Below, in pieces: positions 17,740-27,829 of a stretch of 64,000 nt of DNA (its first letter is position 1; the number at the start of each line of letters is the position of its first letter). Origin of the DNA: JBMOUD01 sp049319665 (GTDB lineage Bacteria; Pseudomonadota; Gammaproteobacteria; Enterobacterales; Enterobacteriaceae); the NCBI RefSeq assembly GCF_049319665.1, contig NZ_JBMOUD010000008.1, positions 124,001-188,000 on the forward strand, read 5' to 3'. The translations under genes and the position numbers were made by a program. The notes beneath the pieces are model-generated. The model saw nothing but the letters and a program-made list of their open reading frames with translations, was not told the DNA's origin and did no database searches.

Positions 17740-18645
17740 TTATAAGTCGTCTACGTAACCGAGGCTACGCAGCGCACGTTCGTCATCTGCCCAACCGGAT
17801 TTGACCTTCACCCAAAGCTCAAGATGCACTTTGGCTTCAAACATCTCTTCCATATCCTGGCGAGCTTCGATACCGATAGTTTTAATCTTCGAGCCTTTGT
17901 TGCCGATAACCATTTTCTTTTGGCCTTCGCGCTCAACCAGAATCAAACCATTGATGTCATATCCGCCACGCTCGTTAGAAACAAAGCGTTCGATTTCCAC
18001 CGTCACCGAGTAAGGCAGCTCTTCGCCCAAGAAACGCATCAGTTTTTCACGGATGATTTCAGAAGCCATAAAGCGCTGTGAACGGTCAGTGATGTAATCT
18101 TCCGGGAAGTGATGCACCGCTTCTGGCAGGCGTTTACGCACCAGACTTGCAATGGTATCAACGTTGATGCCTTTCTCAGCGGACATCGGCACGATATCAA
18201 CGAAGTTCATCTGCTCGCTCAAGAATTGCAGATGCGGCAACAGCTTGGATTTATCCGTCACGTTGTCGATTTTATTGATTGCCAGCAATACCGGGCTTTT
18301 CAGGTCACGCAATTTATTGACCACCATTTCATCATCTGGTGTCCAATGCGTGCCTTCAACCACGAAGATCACTAATTCAACATCGCCGATCGAGCTGCTG
18401 GCAGCACGGTTCATCAAACGGTTGATTGCACGCTTTTCTTCGATGTGCAGCCCCGGAGTATCCACATAAATAGCCTGATATGGCCCTTCGGTATGAATAC
18501 CCATAATACGGTGGCGCGTAGTTTGTGGCTTACGCGAGGTAATAGAGACTTTTTGCCCCAAGAGTTCGTTCAGTAGCGTTGATTTACCAACGTTAGGACG
18601 ACCTACGATTGCGACAAAACCACAATAACTTTTTTCTTCGCTCAT
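17740..18645 (-). CDS. era: GTPase Era
   Basis: Essential GTPase that binds the 3' end of 16S rRNA during 30S assembly. G1 GRPNVGKSTL, G3 DTPG, G4 NKID and the C-terminal KH domain (VIGNKGSKIKTIG) are all intact; 301 residues as in E. coli. It overlaps the end of rnc by four bases (ATGA-type coupling). Confidence 0.98.
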   Translation of the reverse strand: MSEEKSYCGFVAIVGRPNVGKSTLLNELLGQKVSITSRKPQTTRHRIMGIHTEGPYQAIYVDTPGLHIEEKRAINRLMNRAASSSIGDVELVIFVVEGTHWTPDDEMVVNKLRDLKSPVLLAINKIDNVTDKSKLLPHLQFLSEQMNFVDIVPMSAEKGINVDTIASLVRKRLPEAVHHFPEDYITDRSQRFMASEIIREKLMRFLGEELPYSVTVEIERFVSNERGGYDINGLILVEREGQKKMVIGNKGSKIKTIGIEARQDMEEMFEAKVHLELWVKVKSGWADDERALRSLGYVDDL

Positions 18646-19322
18646 TCAAGCTCCAGCTTTATCAGCGCTTGTTCCGCTGCCGCCTGCTCGGCTTTGCGGC
18701 GACTTGAGCCGGTTCCTACAACCGGTTCACTCAAGCCACTCACCTGGCAGTGGATGGTAAACTCTTGGTCGTGCGCTTCTCCGCGAACCTGCACAACCAA
18801 ATAAGAAGGCAATGGCAGATGACGACCTTGCAAAAACTCCTGTAAACGGGTTTTTGGGTCTTTCTGCTTATCACCGGGGCTAATCTCGTCGAGACGACTA
18901 CGGTACCAATCGAGGATCAGCTTTTCGACAGTCTGGATATCGCTATCCAGGAACACGCCGCCAATGAGTGCCTCCACCGTATCCGCGAGAATAGACTCAC
19001 GGCGGAAACCACCACTTTTCAATTCGCCCGGACCTAAACGTAAACATTCACCGAGGTCAAACTCACGCGCCATTTCCGCCAGCGTATTACCGCGAACTAA
19101 AGTTGCTCGCATCCGGCTCATATCACCCTCATCAACACGAGGAAAACGATGATAAAGCGCATTGGCAATAACATAACTGAGAATTGAGTCGCCCAAGAAC
19201 TCCAAACGCTCATTGTGCTTGCTGCTGGCGCTGCGGTGAGTCAGTGCCTGCAATAAAAGCTCCTGCTGTTGAAAAGTGTAGCCCAGCTTTCGCTGAAGCC
19301 TGTTTATTACGATGGGATTCAT
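18642..19322 (-). CDS. rnc: Ribonuclease III
   Basis: Double-strand-specific RNase that processes rRNA and many mRNAs. The signature ERLEFLGDSIL, the second acidic cluster DTVEALIGGVFLDS and a C-terminal double-stranded RNA-binding domain are present; 226 residues as in E. coli. A long leader of about 215 bases separates it from lepB; in E. coli the rnc leader is cut by RNase III itself. Confidence 0.97.
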   Translation of the reverse strand: MNPIVINRLQRKLGYTFQQQELLLQALTHRSASSKHNERLEFLGDSILSYVIANALYHRFPRVDEGDMSRMRATLVRGNTLAEMAREFDLGECLRLGPGELKSGGFRRESILADTVEALIGGVFLDSDIQTVEKLILDWYRSRLDEISPGDKQKDPKTRLQEFLQGRHLPLPSYLVVQVRGEAHDQEFTIHCQVSGLSEPVVGTGSSRRKAEQAAAEQALIKLELE

Positions 19323-19538
19323 GAGTTACCAATAGATCAAGAATGCGTCAAAAACTTCAGCATACGGAACAGGCCTGTTTTCGCCATTAGCCAATCCAAA
19401 GCTGTTTCGTTTGCAGTGGCTCCCGTTATGCGTATTAAACGGGAGCCAACTCTTTCGCTCGAAAGGATATTCTACAACGACTGGAAATATAATGCTGCGT
19501 TTATACCAACAGTATTACCTAGATATAGTGACGTAGCA

Positions 19539-20516
19539 TTAATGGATTCCACCAATGCGGCTCAAACGAACACCCGTTGGCCACTCACCTTCCTGCTTCT
19601 TAAAGCTCATCCAGATACCCGTTGCACGGCCAACCAGATTTTTCTCTGGCACAAAGCCCCAGTAACGGCTATCGGCGCTGTTATCGCGGTTGTCACCCAT
19701 CATAAAGTAGTGACCAGCCGGTACAACCCAAGTCGCCAGTGGCTGACCCGGCTGCTGATAATAAGCCCCAATCTGATCGCGTGCGCCTGGCACAATCAGG
19801 ATGTTGTGCGTCACATCGCCCAACGTCTCTTTACGATTGATCAAACGTACGCCGTCCTGTGGTACAGGTTGGCTGGCAGGAATATCAAAGAAGCCACTGC
19901 TGGCTTCGCTGCCGTTAGCCTGACCAAAGGTCTGCACTAAATCGCTTGGTGCTGGCGCGCTATAGGTCACTGGCAATGCGGTAGTACAAGCTTGTCCAGT
20001 GCTGCACGCTGGCTGCACGGTCACTTCTTTGGTGCTTGGATCATAAGTCACACGATCGCCCGGCAAGCCCACTAAACGTTTGATGTAATCAACGCTTGGG
20101 TTCAACGGATATTTGAAGACCACAACATCGCCACGCTTCGGCTCACCGGTTTTAATCAGAGTGGTCGAGGTGATAGGGTCTTTCAAACCATACGCATATT
20201 TTTCCACAACGATGAAATCGCCAATCAACAGCGTTGGCATCATCGAACCTGATGGGATCTGGAAGGGTTCATAAATAAATGAACGCACGACCAGAACCAC
20301 CAGCAATACCGGGAATACTGAGGCACAAGTTTCAACCCAGCCCGGTTGTTTTGCTGCTTTGCTTAGCGTGCTATCGTCGACAACGCCGCCAGTCTCAACC
20401 TTGAGACGTTCAATTTTAGCCCGACGGGCCGGTGCCAGCATAAAGCGATCCAGGCACCAGATAATCCCTGATACCAACGTCGCAATCACCAGGATCAAGG
20501 CAAACATGTTAGCCAT
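19539..20516 (-). CDS. lepB: Signal peptidase I
   Basis: Inner-membrane peptidase that removes signal peptides from exported proteins. Two N-terminal membrane segments, the catalytic Ser in IPSGSMMPTL, the Lys in RGDVVVFKYP and the box GHYFMMGDNRDNS...GFVP are seen. It follows lepA by about 30 bases. At 325 residues it matches E. coli (324). Confidence 0.97.
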   Translation of the reverse strand: MANMFALILVIATLVSGIIWCLDRFMLAPARRAKIERLKVETGGVVDDSTLSKAAKQPGWVETCASVFPVLLVVLVVRSFIYEPFQIPSGSMMPTLLIGDFIVVEKYAYGLKDPITSTTLIKTGEPKRGDVVVFKYPLNPSVDYIKRLVGLPGDRVTYDPSTKEVTVQPACSTGQACTTALPVTYSAPAPSDLVQTFGQANGSEASSGFFDIPASQPVPQDGVRLINRKETLGDVTHNILIVPGARDQIGAYYQQPGQPLATWVVPAGHYFMMGDNRDNSADSRYWGFVPEKNLVGRATGIWMSFKKQEGEWPTGVRLSRIGGIH

Positions 20517-20545
20517 TCATACTCCTCGACTTACTTTTCAAAGAC

Positions 20546-22345
20546 TTATTTACCGTCTTTACCTACGTGCAAGATAGCCAGGAACGCTTCTTGTGGTAAC
20601 TCAACGTTGCCCACCTGTTTCATGCGTTTCTTACCATCTTTTTGTTTCTGCAACAGTTTCTTCTTACGGCTAACGTCACCGCCGTAACATTTCGCCAGAA
20701 CGTTCTTACGCAATTGTTTAACGGTCGAGCGCGCAATAACGTGCGTACCGATTGCTGCCTGAATCGCGATATCAAACTGCTGACGAGGGATCAATTCTTT
20801 CATCTTCTCTACCAGATCACGCCCACGGTACTGGGAGTTTTCACGGTGAGTAATCAGCGCCAATGCGTCAACACGTTCGCCGTTGATTAATACATCAACG
20901 CGAACCATGTCAGAGGTTTGGAAACGTTTGAAGTTGTAATCCAGTGACGCATAGCCACGAGAAGTCGATTTCAGACGGTCGAAGAAATCCAGCACAACTT
21001 CGGCCATCGGAATTTCATAGGTCAATGCAACTTGGTTGCCGTGATAGACCATATTGGTCTGCACGCCGCGCTTCTCAATACACAGGGTGATCACGCTACC
21101 CAGATATTCTTGCGGCATCAGCATATGACATTCGGCGATAGGCTCACGCAGTTCCGCGATGTTATTTAGCGGCGGCAGCTTAGATGGGCTATCAACATAA
21201 ACTGTTTCGTTGCCAGTCGTTTCAACTTCATACACTACCGTTGGCGCCGTGGTGATAAGCTCCAGGTCGTACTCACGCTCAAGACGCTCCTGAATGATCT
21301 CCATGTGCAACAGCCCAAGGAAGCCACAGCGGAAGCCAAAGCCTAGCGCCGTTGAGCTTTCTGGCTCATAGAACAGTGACGCATCGTTGAGGCTCAGTTT
21401 GCCCAACGCATCGCGGAAGTTTTCATAGTCGTCAGAACTGATTGGGAACAGACCGGCATAAACCTGTGGCTTCACTTTTTTAAAGCCCGGTAACACGCTT
21501 TCAGCAGGTTGACGAGACAGGGTCAAGGTATCCCCCACCGGTGCGCCGAGAATGTCTTTAATAGCACAAACCAGCCAGCCTACTTCACCGCAGTTCAGGA
21601 CATCGCGATCCACACGTTTCGGGGTAAAGATCCCCAAACGGTCGGCGTTGTAAACCTGGCCGGTGCTCATGACTTTAACTTTATCGCCTTTTCTCAAGGT
21701 GCCGTTTTTAATACGCACCAAAGAAACCACGCCCAGATAGTTATCGAACCATGAGTCGATGATCAACGCCTGCAGAGGCGCTTCAGGGTCCCCCTCTGGT
21801 GCCGGGATATCACGCACCAGACGCTCCAGGATATCAGGAACACCTACACCCGTTTTCGCGGAACAGCGCACTGCATCGGTGGCATCGATGCCAACGATAT
21901 CTTCAATTTCCTGAGACACACGGTCCGGATCGGCAGCTGGCAGGTCAATCTTGTTCAGAACCGGCACCACTTCCAGGTCCATTTCCATCGCGGTGTAGCA
22001 GTTAGCCAGCGTCTGGGCTTCTACACCCTGACCGGCGTCAACAACCAGCAATGCACCTTCACAGGCAGCCAAAGAACGAGAAACCTCATAAGAGAAGTCG
22101 ACGTGTCCAGGTGTGTCGATGAAGTTAAGCTGATAAGTTTGACCATCTGGTGACTTATAATCCAGCGTGACGCTCTGCGCTTTGATAGTGATGCCACGTT
22201 CACGCTCAAGATCCATAGAATCGAGCACCTGCGCGGCCATTTCACGGTCGCTTAAGCCGCCGCAAATCTGAATAATACGGTCTGACAACGTCGACTTACC
22301 GTGGTCAATGTGGGCAATAATGGAGAAGTTTCTTATGTTCTTCAT
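20546..22345 (-). CDS. lepA: Elongation factor 4 (LepA), back-translocating GTPase
   Basis: Translation factor GTPase. G1 AHIDHGKSTL, G3 DTPGHVDF, G4 NKIDLP, EF-G-like domains, and the C-terminal stretch VLAKCYGGDVSRKKKLLQKQ are all present. 599 residues, the same as E. coli. First gene of the lepA-lepB pair. Confidence 0.98.
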   Translation of the reverse strand: MKNIRNFSIIAHIDHGKSTLSDRIIQICGGLSDREMAAQVLDSMDLERERGITIKAQSVTLDYKSPDGQTYQLNFIDTPGHVDFSYEVSRSLAACEGALLVVDAGQGVEAQTLANCYTAMEMDLEVVPVLNKIDLPAADPDRVSQEIEDIVGIDATDAVRCSAKTGVGVPDILERLVRDIPAPEGDPEAPLQALIIDSWFDNYLGVVSLVRIKNGTLRKGDKVKVMSTGQVYNADRLGIFTPKRVDRDVLNCGEVGWLVCAIKDILGAPVGDTLTLSRQPAESVLPGFKKVKPQVYAGLFPISSDDYENFRDALGKLSLNDASLFYEPESSTALGFGFRCGFLGLLHMEIIQERLEREYDLELITTAPTVVYEVETTGNETVYVDSPSKLPPLNNIAELREPIAECHMLMPQEYLGSVITLCIEKRGVQTNMVYHGNQVALTYEIPMAEVVLDFFDRLKSTSRGYASLDYNFKRFQTSDMVRVDVLINGERVDALALITHRENSQYRGRDLVEKMKELIPRQQFDIAIQAAIGTHVIARSTVKQLRKNVLAKCYGGDVSRKKKLLQKQKDGKKRMKQVGNVELPQEAFLAILHVGKDGK

Positions 22346-22818
22346 TTATAAATGATTTTCTCTAATTAAAAACTATTAATTCTTCTCAATGGAGACAGTA
22401 TTGACCCAAAAGCCAAAACGCCCCACGAAAACATGGGCGCATTCTACATGCCACCACAGTGAAAACCTAGTCTCCACAGACCTTAACTCTAGATTATGCG
22501 TGCATTATGCAAAGAAAGGCGTGTAGTTGATGAATTAAGTTGTAAGCGGGTTAAACAAGAGTCGCTGAAGACAAGTACCTATTTAGACAAAATAATCATT
22601 CTGATAAAGGCATCACAGCAAAAACTTTCGCGCCATAGTACACGCCGACTCCCCTCTACAACACCCCTACTCGTTTAGGAAAAAGCTCATTTACAGTACA
22701 ACAGTTTTCTAATTAACTTGCTGTTATAAGAAAGTATTTTTATTCCTAATGATTATTGTTGGTTTCATCTTTTCTCATTTTATCTTTTCAAATCCACTTG
22801 CTCACAAGGTTTAACATC
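22346..22818. other. Non-coding stretch between lepA and a membrane protein gene
   Basis: About 470 bases between divergent genes. It should hold the promoters of both. I see only short unconvincing reading frames and no RNA gene or repeat that I recognise. Confidence 0.5.
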
Positions 22819-23640
22819 ATGATCAGTGAAGGGAGGTTGCTTAGTCAGCATGGTTTTGCCAAAGCCAACTCGTGGATCATTATGATCATTGCCATACTGT
22901 TGGTTGCGGCGGGCGCTGTACAATTTGCTTACCTGCTAGCCTTGAGTCACGACAGCGGTGTTAATTTCCATTCGGTATTAATCTCTGCCATTTTTAGCCT
23001 AGTACTTGGCATCTTCTTGATTACTCTTCGTCATTTCATTAAACCTAAACAAATTTATCAATTGTATGAAAACGGCATTTTAGTTATCAGCAAGCCTGAG
23101 AATAAAAGTAGGTTCATTCCCTTTGAGAATGTGATGGATATTTATCTCTATCGCTCGGGGAAATATAGCCGAAAAATCATTAACACCATGGCATTTCGTG
23201 AAACCACGGGTAAAGAGTGGCATCATATTACGCCTAATATTGCTCACGCAGACAGACTCATTGACGTTATCAAGAATCAACAGCTGTTATTTAGCGGGCC
23301 ACAGGCACTATCAACTCTGGCACAAGGCGGGATAGTTAACTTCCGGTATCTTATTAATTGTGAAAGTAAAATAAGCCACTTCTTGCGTAATAATTTCTTG
23401 TTAATGAATGAGAAAAAATTACGTTTGAGCGCGAGACATCTCGTCAGCGATGATGGTCATCAGATTGCGGTTGGAGACGTACAATTTATTAGTGGAGGAC
23501 AAAACAGCCAAATAATAAAATTACTCGATGGAAATGGCAGAGTCTTATTTTCTATACCTTATACTTCTTTGTTTAGCGCCGATCTATTTATTGCGCTGAT
23601 AGAGCATATGATCCACAACCGTATTCCGGTCAGTAATTAA
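22819..23640 (+). CDS. Uncharacterised membrane protein
   Basis: 273 residues. Two hydrophobic segments at about residues 18-42 and 55-75 are followed by a soluble part with no motif I recognise (begins KQIYQLYENGILV, a pattern seen in PH-like or DUF-type membrane-anchored domains). The ATG at 22819 is chosen because AAGG precedes it; upstream in-frame codons start with TTG and lack a site. It lies between lepA and rseC, a slot that is empty in E. coli. Function unknown. Confidence 0.75.
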   Translation: MISEGRLLSQHGFAKANSWIIMIIAILLVAAGAVQFAYLLALSHDSGVNFHSVLISAIFSLVLGIFLITLRHFIKPKQIYQLYENGILVISKPENKSRFIPFENVMDIYLYRSGKYSRKIINTMAFRETTGKEWHHITPNIAHADRLIDVIKNQQLLFSGPQALSTLAQGGIVNFRYLINCESKISHFLRNNFLLMNEKKLRLSARHLVSDDGHQIAVGDVQFISGGQNSQIIKLLDGNGRVLFSIPYTSLFSADLFIALIEHMIHNRIPVSN

Positions 23641-23741
23641 ATGCTTTCTTTAGATGGGATTAGGACAAGAACAGACAGTAAAAAGCCGCTATTCAAGATA
23701 ACGGCCTGATTTTCATTAGATCTTAGCAGAGATGAAGGTCA

Positions 23742-24209
23742 TTATTTGCTTTCAGGCTGGAAACGAAACGCCTGAGGAGGCAATCCTACTTGTAGGATCA
23801 CTGGCTGATATGCCGCTTTATTGTCCAGTTTTTTGGCAAAAATACGCGCAATCGCAAATCCAACAGCGCCGCCAATTACCGCACCTAGCACCGCAAAAGC
23901 ATCTGCCTGCAGTAACCACTGCAACAATCCACCACCTAAAATCACGCCAAAAAGCGGCGTCATATACACCAATAACGCAGAACGCAGCAAACTGCCTTCC
24001 ATAATCCCCAATTCAACTTTTTGCCCCGGCTCAAGCGGTTCGGCAATGTTAACCTGCAGATTATGCTCTGTCTGTGGGCCTAACTCATTAAGAACTCGGG
24101 CACCACAGCCCGAACGAGAATGGCAGCTGCTGCATCCTGCCTGCGTTTCACAACGCAGCTGGGCAACGCCATTTTGCCACGAAATCACCGTGGCCCATTC
24201 TTTCATCAT
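23742..24209 (-). CDS. rseC: SoxR-reducing system / sigma-E regulator RseC
   Basis: Inner-membrane protein with four cysteines in the N-terminal cytoplasmic part (CETQAGCSSCHSRSGCG), then two membrane helices (LLVYMTPLFGVILGG and a second at about residue 110). It is the last gene of the rpoE-rseABC operon; the family is tied to SoxR reduction together with the Rsx complex. 155 residues, E. coli 159. Confidence 0.93.
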   Translation of the reverse strand: MMKEWATVISWQNGVAQLRCETQAGCSSCHSRSGCGARVLNELGPQTEHNLQVNIAEPLEPGQKVELGIMEGSLLRSALLVYMTPLFGVILGGGLLQWLLQADAFAVLGAVIGGAVGFAIARIFAKKLDNKAAYQPVILQVGLPPQAFRFQPESK

Positions 24210-24233
24210 GATGAGACCCTTAACCTAAGCCCG

Positions 24234-25181
24234 TTACTGTGGTGTGAACTGAATACTATCGGCAATGCGCTTAGCCGTAGAAGGAGGTAACTCCCCAACC
24301 ACAGTGATTTCATTACCATTGCGCACTTCAGTTTGCACTGTTCTTCGCCCTTGGCGCACTATCTGCTCAGAGACAACGCCATTAGACGGATTCACATTGA
24401 TGGAGAAACTAAACAAGCCATCACTGTAGAGGCGAGATTCTATCGTCACTGGCATATTTGGCAAGTTTCTCTTACTACGAGACACTTCTTTCATTCCGTC
24501 AGGAAGCCACTGTGGCTGCCATTGGAACTGCGTCTCATCAACAGGCGGCAGTGAAAGCACCGGAGGTAATTTCGCTTTTGCCAATTCAGCAAGATCATCC
24601 ACCGCGTTGCTGCCAGCATCAACGCTAATGACGCGGAATTGTTCTAGCGTTTCGCCATCGCGATCGAGCAGATCAACGCGCAATGGTAGTTTGCTTTCTT
24701 GATCGACCCAAATGATATAGCTAAAGCGGGTACCATCGCGCGACACAACACGAATCACTTCACTCAGCCGATCCGCCGCTCTGGCACGCCCCACCGCAAT
24801 GAAATCATAGTATTTGGATAAGTTCTTGAAGTCGCTGAACGCCAATGTCGGCAACGAATCAACAATATGGTCGCCATCTAAGGTAAAAGGCTGCAAGCCA
24901 TACTCAAAGTAGCTAATGTCATTACCGCGTTGCACGACTTCGCGACGAGGGCCATCCATTAGAACTAATTGAGCGAGTTGAGATTTATTAGATATCGCAT
25001 GCGTATACCGATAGGCATCGATTCCCTGCCTGGTAATACTGATAAAAGCGATTTCATAATCCAGTTTCTGGCTAGCGCTGCTCATCTCTTGCAACAACGC
25101 CTCGGGAGTTGTATCTGCCGAGGCGAAGGGAGAAAGCAAGCTGCCTGCCAGTAAAAAAGCGGCATACAAAAATTGCTTCAT
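24234..25181 (-). CDS. rseB: Periplasmic sigma-E regulator RseB
   Basis: Binds the periplasmic part of RseA and blocks its cleavage until it senses mislocalised lipoproteins or LPS. A signal peptide ends near FASA; the LolA-like large domain and small C-terminal domain follow (EQFRVISVD, SNGVVSEQIVRQGRRTV). 315 residues. Its start touches the stop of rseA. Confidence 0.95.
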   Translation of the reverse strand: MKQFLYAAFLLAGSLLSPFASADTTPEALLQEMSSASQKLDYEIAFISITRQGIDAYRYTHAISNKSQLAQLVLMDGPRREVVQRGNDISYFEYGLQPFTLDGDHIVDSLPTLAFSDFKNLSKYYDFIAVGRARAADRLSEVIRVVSRDGTRFSYIIWVDQESKLPLRVDLLDRDGETLEQFRVISVDAGSNAVDDLAELAKAKLPPVLSLPPVDETQFQWQPQWLPDGMKEVSRSKRNLPNMPVTIESRLYSDGLFSFSINVNPSNGVVSEQIVRQGRRTVQTEVRNGNEITVVGELPPSTAKRIADSIQFTPQ

Positions 25182-25831
25182 TACTGCGTTTGCGTTCCTA
25201 AAGACTGAGTACCAGGTACCTGAACAGCGGCCTGTGGAGGAAGAGTGAAAGCGTCTAGCTGAAGCTGATCAGAATGCAATCGGCGTTGCAGTTCGTAGTC
25301 CTGCAAAATGGCATTAATGCGCTTACGCTGCTCTTGCATATTTTGCTGGCTACCGAGATTGTTGTTTTCGCTCGGCACACCAAAACTAACCGGAGAAGCT
25401 TTCCCCATCATCGGCAACGTATTAAACGTAGGCGTTTCAGGCGAGCCAGCTGGTACTGGAGATTGATTATAATGCTGAACCCCCACAATTACCGCCAAAG
25501 AAACACAGGCAGCCATACCGACTTGCGCCAACTGGCTAGTCCATGGACGCACCTTGTGCCAGAACGGAAGTTTCTGCCAAGTCTGAGGCGACGGCTGAGA
25601 TTCAGTGATAGCGCCAGGGACTAATTTAGCAGGTTCATTCGCCAATGCAGCGGCAACACGATCTGCGATATCCAGATGCACAACATTACCCATATCTCCA
25701 CGCATGGTGTCGCGGATCAAGTGATAACTCTGCCAACTTTTCTGAAGCGTTTTATCGTTTGATAACGAACTCATCAGTTCGGAATCAAGCGCTTCACCAT
25801 CCATCAGAGCGGAAAGCTTTTCTTTCTGCAT
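25181..25831 (-). CDS. rseA: Anti-sigma-E factor RseA
   Basis: Inner-membrane protein whose cytoplasmic N-terminus (MQKEKLSALMDGE) holds RpoE; one membrane helix at about residue 103-120 and a periplasmic C-terminus that DegS and RseP act on. The region before the end, rich in Gln, is like E. coli. 216 residues. It follows rpoE by about 30 bases. Confidence 0.95.
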   Translation of the reverse strand: MQKEKLSALMDGEALDSELMSSLSNDKTLQKSWQSYHLIRDTMRGDMGNVVHLDIADRVAAALANEPAKLVPGAITESQPSPQTWQKLPFWHKVRPWTSQLAQVGMAACVSLAVIVGVQHYNQSPVPAGSPETPTFNTLPMMGKASPVSFGVPSENNNLGSQQNMQEQRKRINAILQDYELQRRLHSDQLQLDAFTLPPQAAVQVPGTQSLGTQTQ

Positions 25832-25859
25832 GCCTAGTACCCTTCTGTGTACGCAATCA

Positions 25860-26435
25860 TTAGCGCTGAATCAGCGGTTGAACTTTATTATCAATGGCCT
25901 CACGGGCGCGGAAGATTCGCGATCTTACCGTTCCCACTGGGCAATCCATAATGGCTGCTATTTCTTCATAGCTTAGACCATCAAGTTCCCTAAGGGTAAT
26001 TGCCATACGCAAATCCTCAGGGAGCGCCTCGATAGTACGAAAAACTATCTGACGTAATTCTTCTGACAACATAAGGTTCTCAGGGTTCGAAATTTCTTTA
26101 AGCGCACTGCCACTTTCAAAATTCTCTGCGTCGATTGCATCCACATCACTAGATGGAGGACGACGCCCCTGGGCGACCAGATAATTCTTTGCCGTATTAA
26201 CAGCGATTCGATACAACCACGTGTAAAACGCGCTATCGCCACGAAAAGATTCAAGTGCGCGATACGCTTTTATAAAAGATTCCTGGACCACATCAGGCAC
26301 ATCGCCCTGTGGCACATAGCGGGATACAAGGCTCGCAACCTTATGCTGGTAACGAATCACCAGTAAATTGAACGATTTTTGATCACCCTTCTGGACCCGC
26401 TCGACCAGAACCTGATCGGCTAACTGCTCGCTCAT
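25860..26435 (-). CDS. rpoE: RNA polymerase sigma factor RpoE (sigma-24)
   Basis: ECF sigma factor of the envelope stress response. Region 2 (NLLVIRYQHKVASLVSRY, DVVQESFIKAYRAL) and region 4 (LDGLSYEEIAAIMDCPVGTV) match E. coli RpoE closely; 191 residues in both. First gene of rpoE-rseA-rseB-rseC with a sigma-E promoter about 90-115 bases upstream, so it is self-activated. Confidence 0.98.
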   Translation of the reverse strand: MSEQLADQVLVERVQKGDQKSFNLLVIRYQHKVASLVSRYVPQGDVPDVVQESFIKAYRALESFRGDSAFYTWLYRIAVNTAKNYLVAQGRRPPSSDVDAIDAENFESGSALKEISNPENLMLSEELRQIVFRTIEALPEDLRMAITLRELDGLSYEEIAAIMDCPVGTVRSRIFRAREAIDNKVQPLIQR

Positions 26436-26867
26436 CCGAGGTAAATTCTCCCCAAAACTATCTCCATGCTTAGAGTTGCACTCCTAGCCATCATCATCAT
26501 TATTTTCCTGAGCAAGTGCAGCTTGGAGTTCATGCGAAACGATAAGTTCCGCACCGCCATCGTTTTTTCTATTTACTTACACTGCTCAGCCAGAGGCTTA
26601 TGCCAAGTGAGTCAGGCTAACATGAATTTGCTTCTTCTACTGCAAACTTCACACGTTTCGCCACCGCGCCCGATACGCCAACGATACGGTAATTATCGAA
26701 TAATAGTCGTTGCGCTATCTTGGTAGCCGGCTCTTCACAACAACAGCCATGCCGTTATTTGAGCAAATGTTGTTTAAACAAATCCTCCACATTGCTCATA
26801 AAAAATCCACTATGCAATATGGCTTAAGACACATTGTAGCCCGAAACCGAAAATCTGGTGTATTGAG
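26436..26867. other. Intergenic region where nadB is expected but absent
   Basis: In E. coli nadB lies here, divergent from rpoE and next to trmN6. This stretch has 432 bases and no stretch recognisable as L-aspartate oxidase in any frame. Apart from the rpoE promoter I see nothing in it. Confidence 0.7.
26523..26550 (-). promoter_or_regulatory. Sigma-E promoter of rpoE
   Basis: On the reverse strand GGAACTT (26544-26550) is followed after exactly 16 bases by TCCAA (26523-26527), matching the sigma-E consensus GGAACTT-N16-TCnnA. Supports autoregulation of the operon. Confidence 0.8.
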
Positions 26868-27608
26868 CTAATAATTAAGATAAAAATCAGTAATCAATTG
26901 GCGAAATTCGTTGCTGTAAACATTCAATTCTTCACGTATCGCCAGCTCTTGTACTATTGCTTGCTGGGGATGTAGCGAGAGGGCCAATAACATACGGTTT
27001 AAGGGTTTCCCGGGCCTGTCACGGATATCAACTCGTTGACCAGTAAACCAACCGCGTGACTGCGCATTGCGCTCAAACGCCAAGCCAATATCATAAGGCA
27101 GCACAACGCAAAACTGTCCGTCGGGTTTGATTAACGCGCGGGCACAGTCGAGCAGTGCATCATGGGTCAATGTTTCGGTATAACGTGCGGTCGTTCTCGC
27201 CTCATCACGGCAGGCCACGGCAGATTCAAAATAGGGCGGGTTGCTAACAATCACATCGTAGTGCTGCGCGTGGGTCAGCGCGAACTGATTAATATCTTCA
27301 GCAAAAACGTGCAGGCGCTCGGCCCAAGGCGATTCAATAAAATTCTCATTGGCCTGCTGCGCGGCGCTCGCTTCTAGCTCAACAGCATCAATGTTTGCCG
27401 CTGGCGAACGTTGTGCCAGCATTAGGGCCACCAAACCGCTACCGCTGCCAATATCCAAAATATGTTGTGCATTCGCAACAGGAGCCCAGGCACCAAGCAA
27501 TACACCATCGGTGCCCACTTTCATTGCACAGCGATCATGAGCCACAAAAAACTGCTTAAACGTGAAACCATTACGTCGCAGAGGCTTATCTGAACTGGCT
27601 TGATTCAC
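26868..27608 (-). CDS. trmN6: tRNA1(Val) (adenine(37)-N6)-methyltransferase
   Basis: SAM-dependent methyltransferase that makes m6A37 in tRNA-Val. Motif I LDIGSGSGLVALMLAQ and the N6-adenine catalytic motif SNPPYF are present. The 246 residues match E. coli YfiC/TrmN6. Divergent from srmB, as in E. coli. Confidence 0.95.
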   Translation of the reverse strand: MNQASSDKPLRRNGFTFKQFFVAHDRCAMKVGTDGVLLGAWAPVANAQHILDIGSGSGLVALMLAQRSPAANIDAVELEASAAQQANENFIESPWAERLHVFAEDINQFALTHAQHYDVIVSNPPYFESAVACRDEARTTARYTETLTHDALLDCARALIKPDGQFCVVLPYDIGLAFERNAQSRGWFTGQRVDIRDRPGKPLNRMLLALSLHPQQAIVQELAIREELNVYSNEFRQLITDFYLNY

Positions 27609-27730
27609 TGCATTTTCCTTTTGTTTTTAACCCGCAACAGGGTAGATTTTAAAACCGGCGTAGCATAGGGGAAAGCGATGACCAGTAAAAGCGCCCTTTG
27701 CCATATCTCTAAATGACGTCGAGACACCGC

Positions 27731-27772
27731 CAAGCAGCCAACATCCCGGCATTTTGCTGCGCGACGGGTATA
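27731..27772. repeat. Partial copy of the dispersed repeat
   Basis: AAGCAGCCAACATCCC...GACGGGTATA resembles the right half of the element at 1450-1574. It lies between trmN6 and srmB. Confidence 0.4.
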
Positions 27773-27829
27773 AATAGGTGAAGATTGCGTCTAACAAGTC
27801 TATAATCGGCGCCCCAAGTAGAGGTAGAC

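Noticed and set aside
26466..26726. 86-codon frame between rpoE and trmN6
   Set aside because: It covers the rpoE promoter, lacks a ribosome site, and resembles no protein family I know; it is not a nadB remnant.
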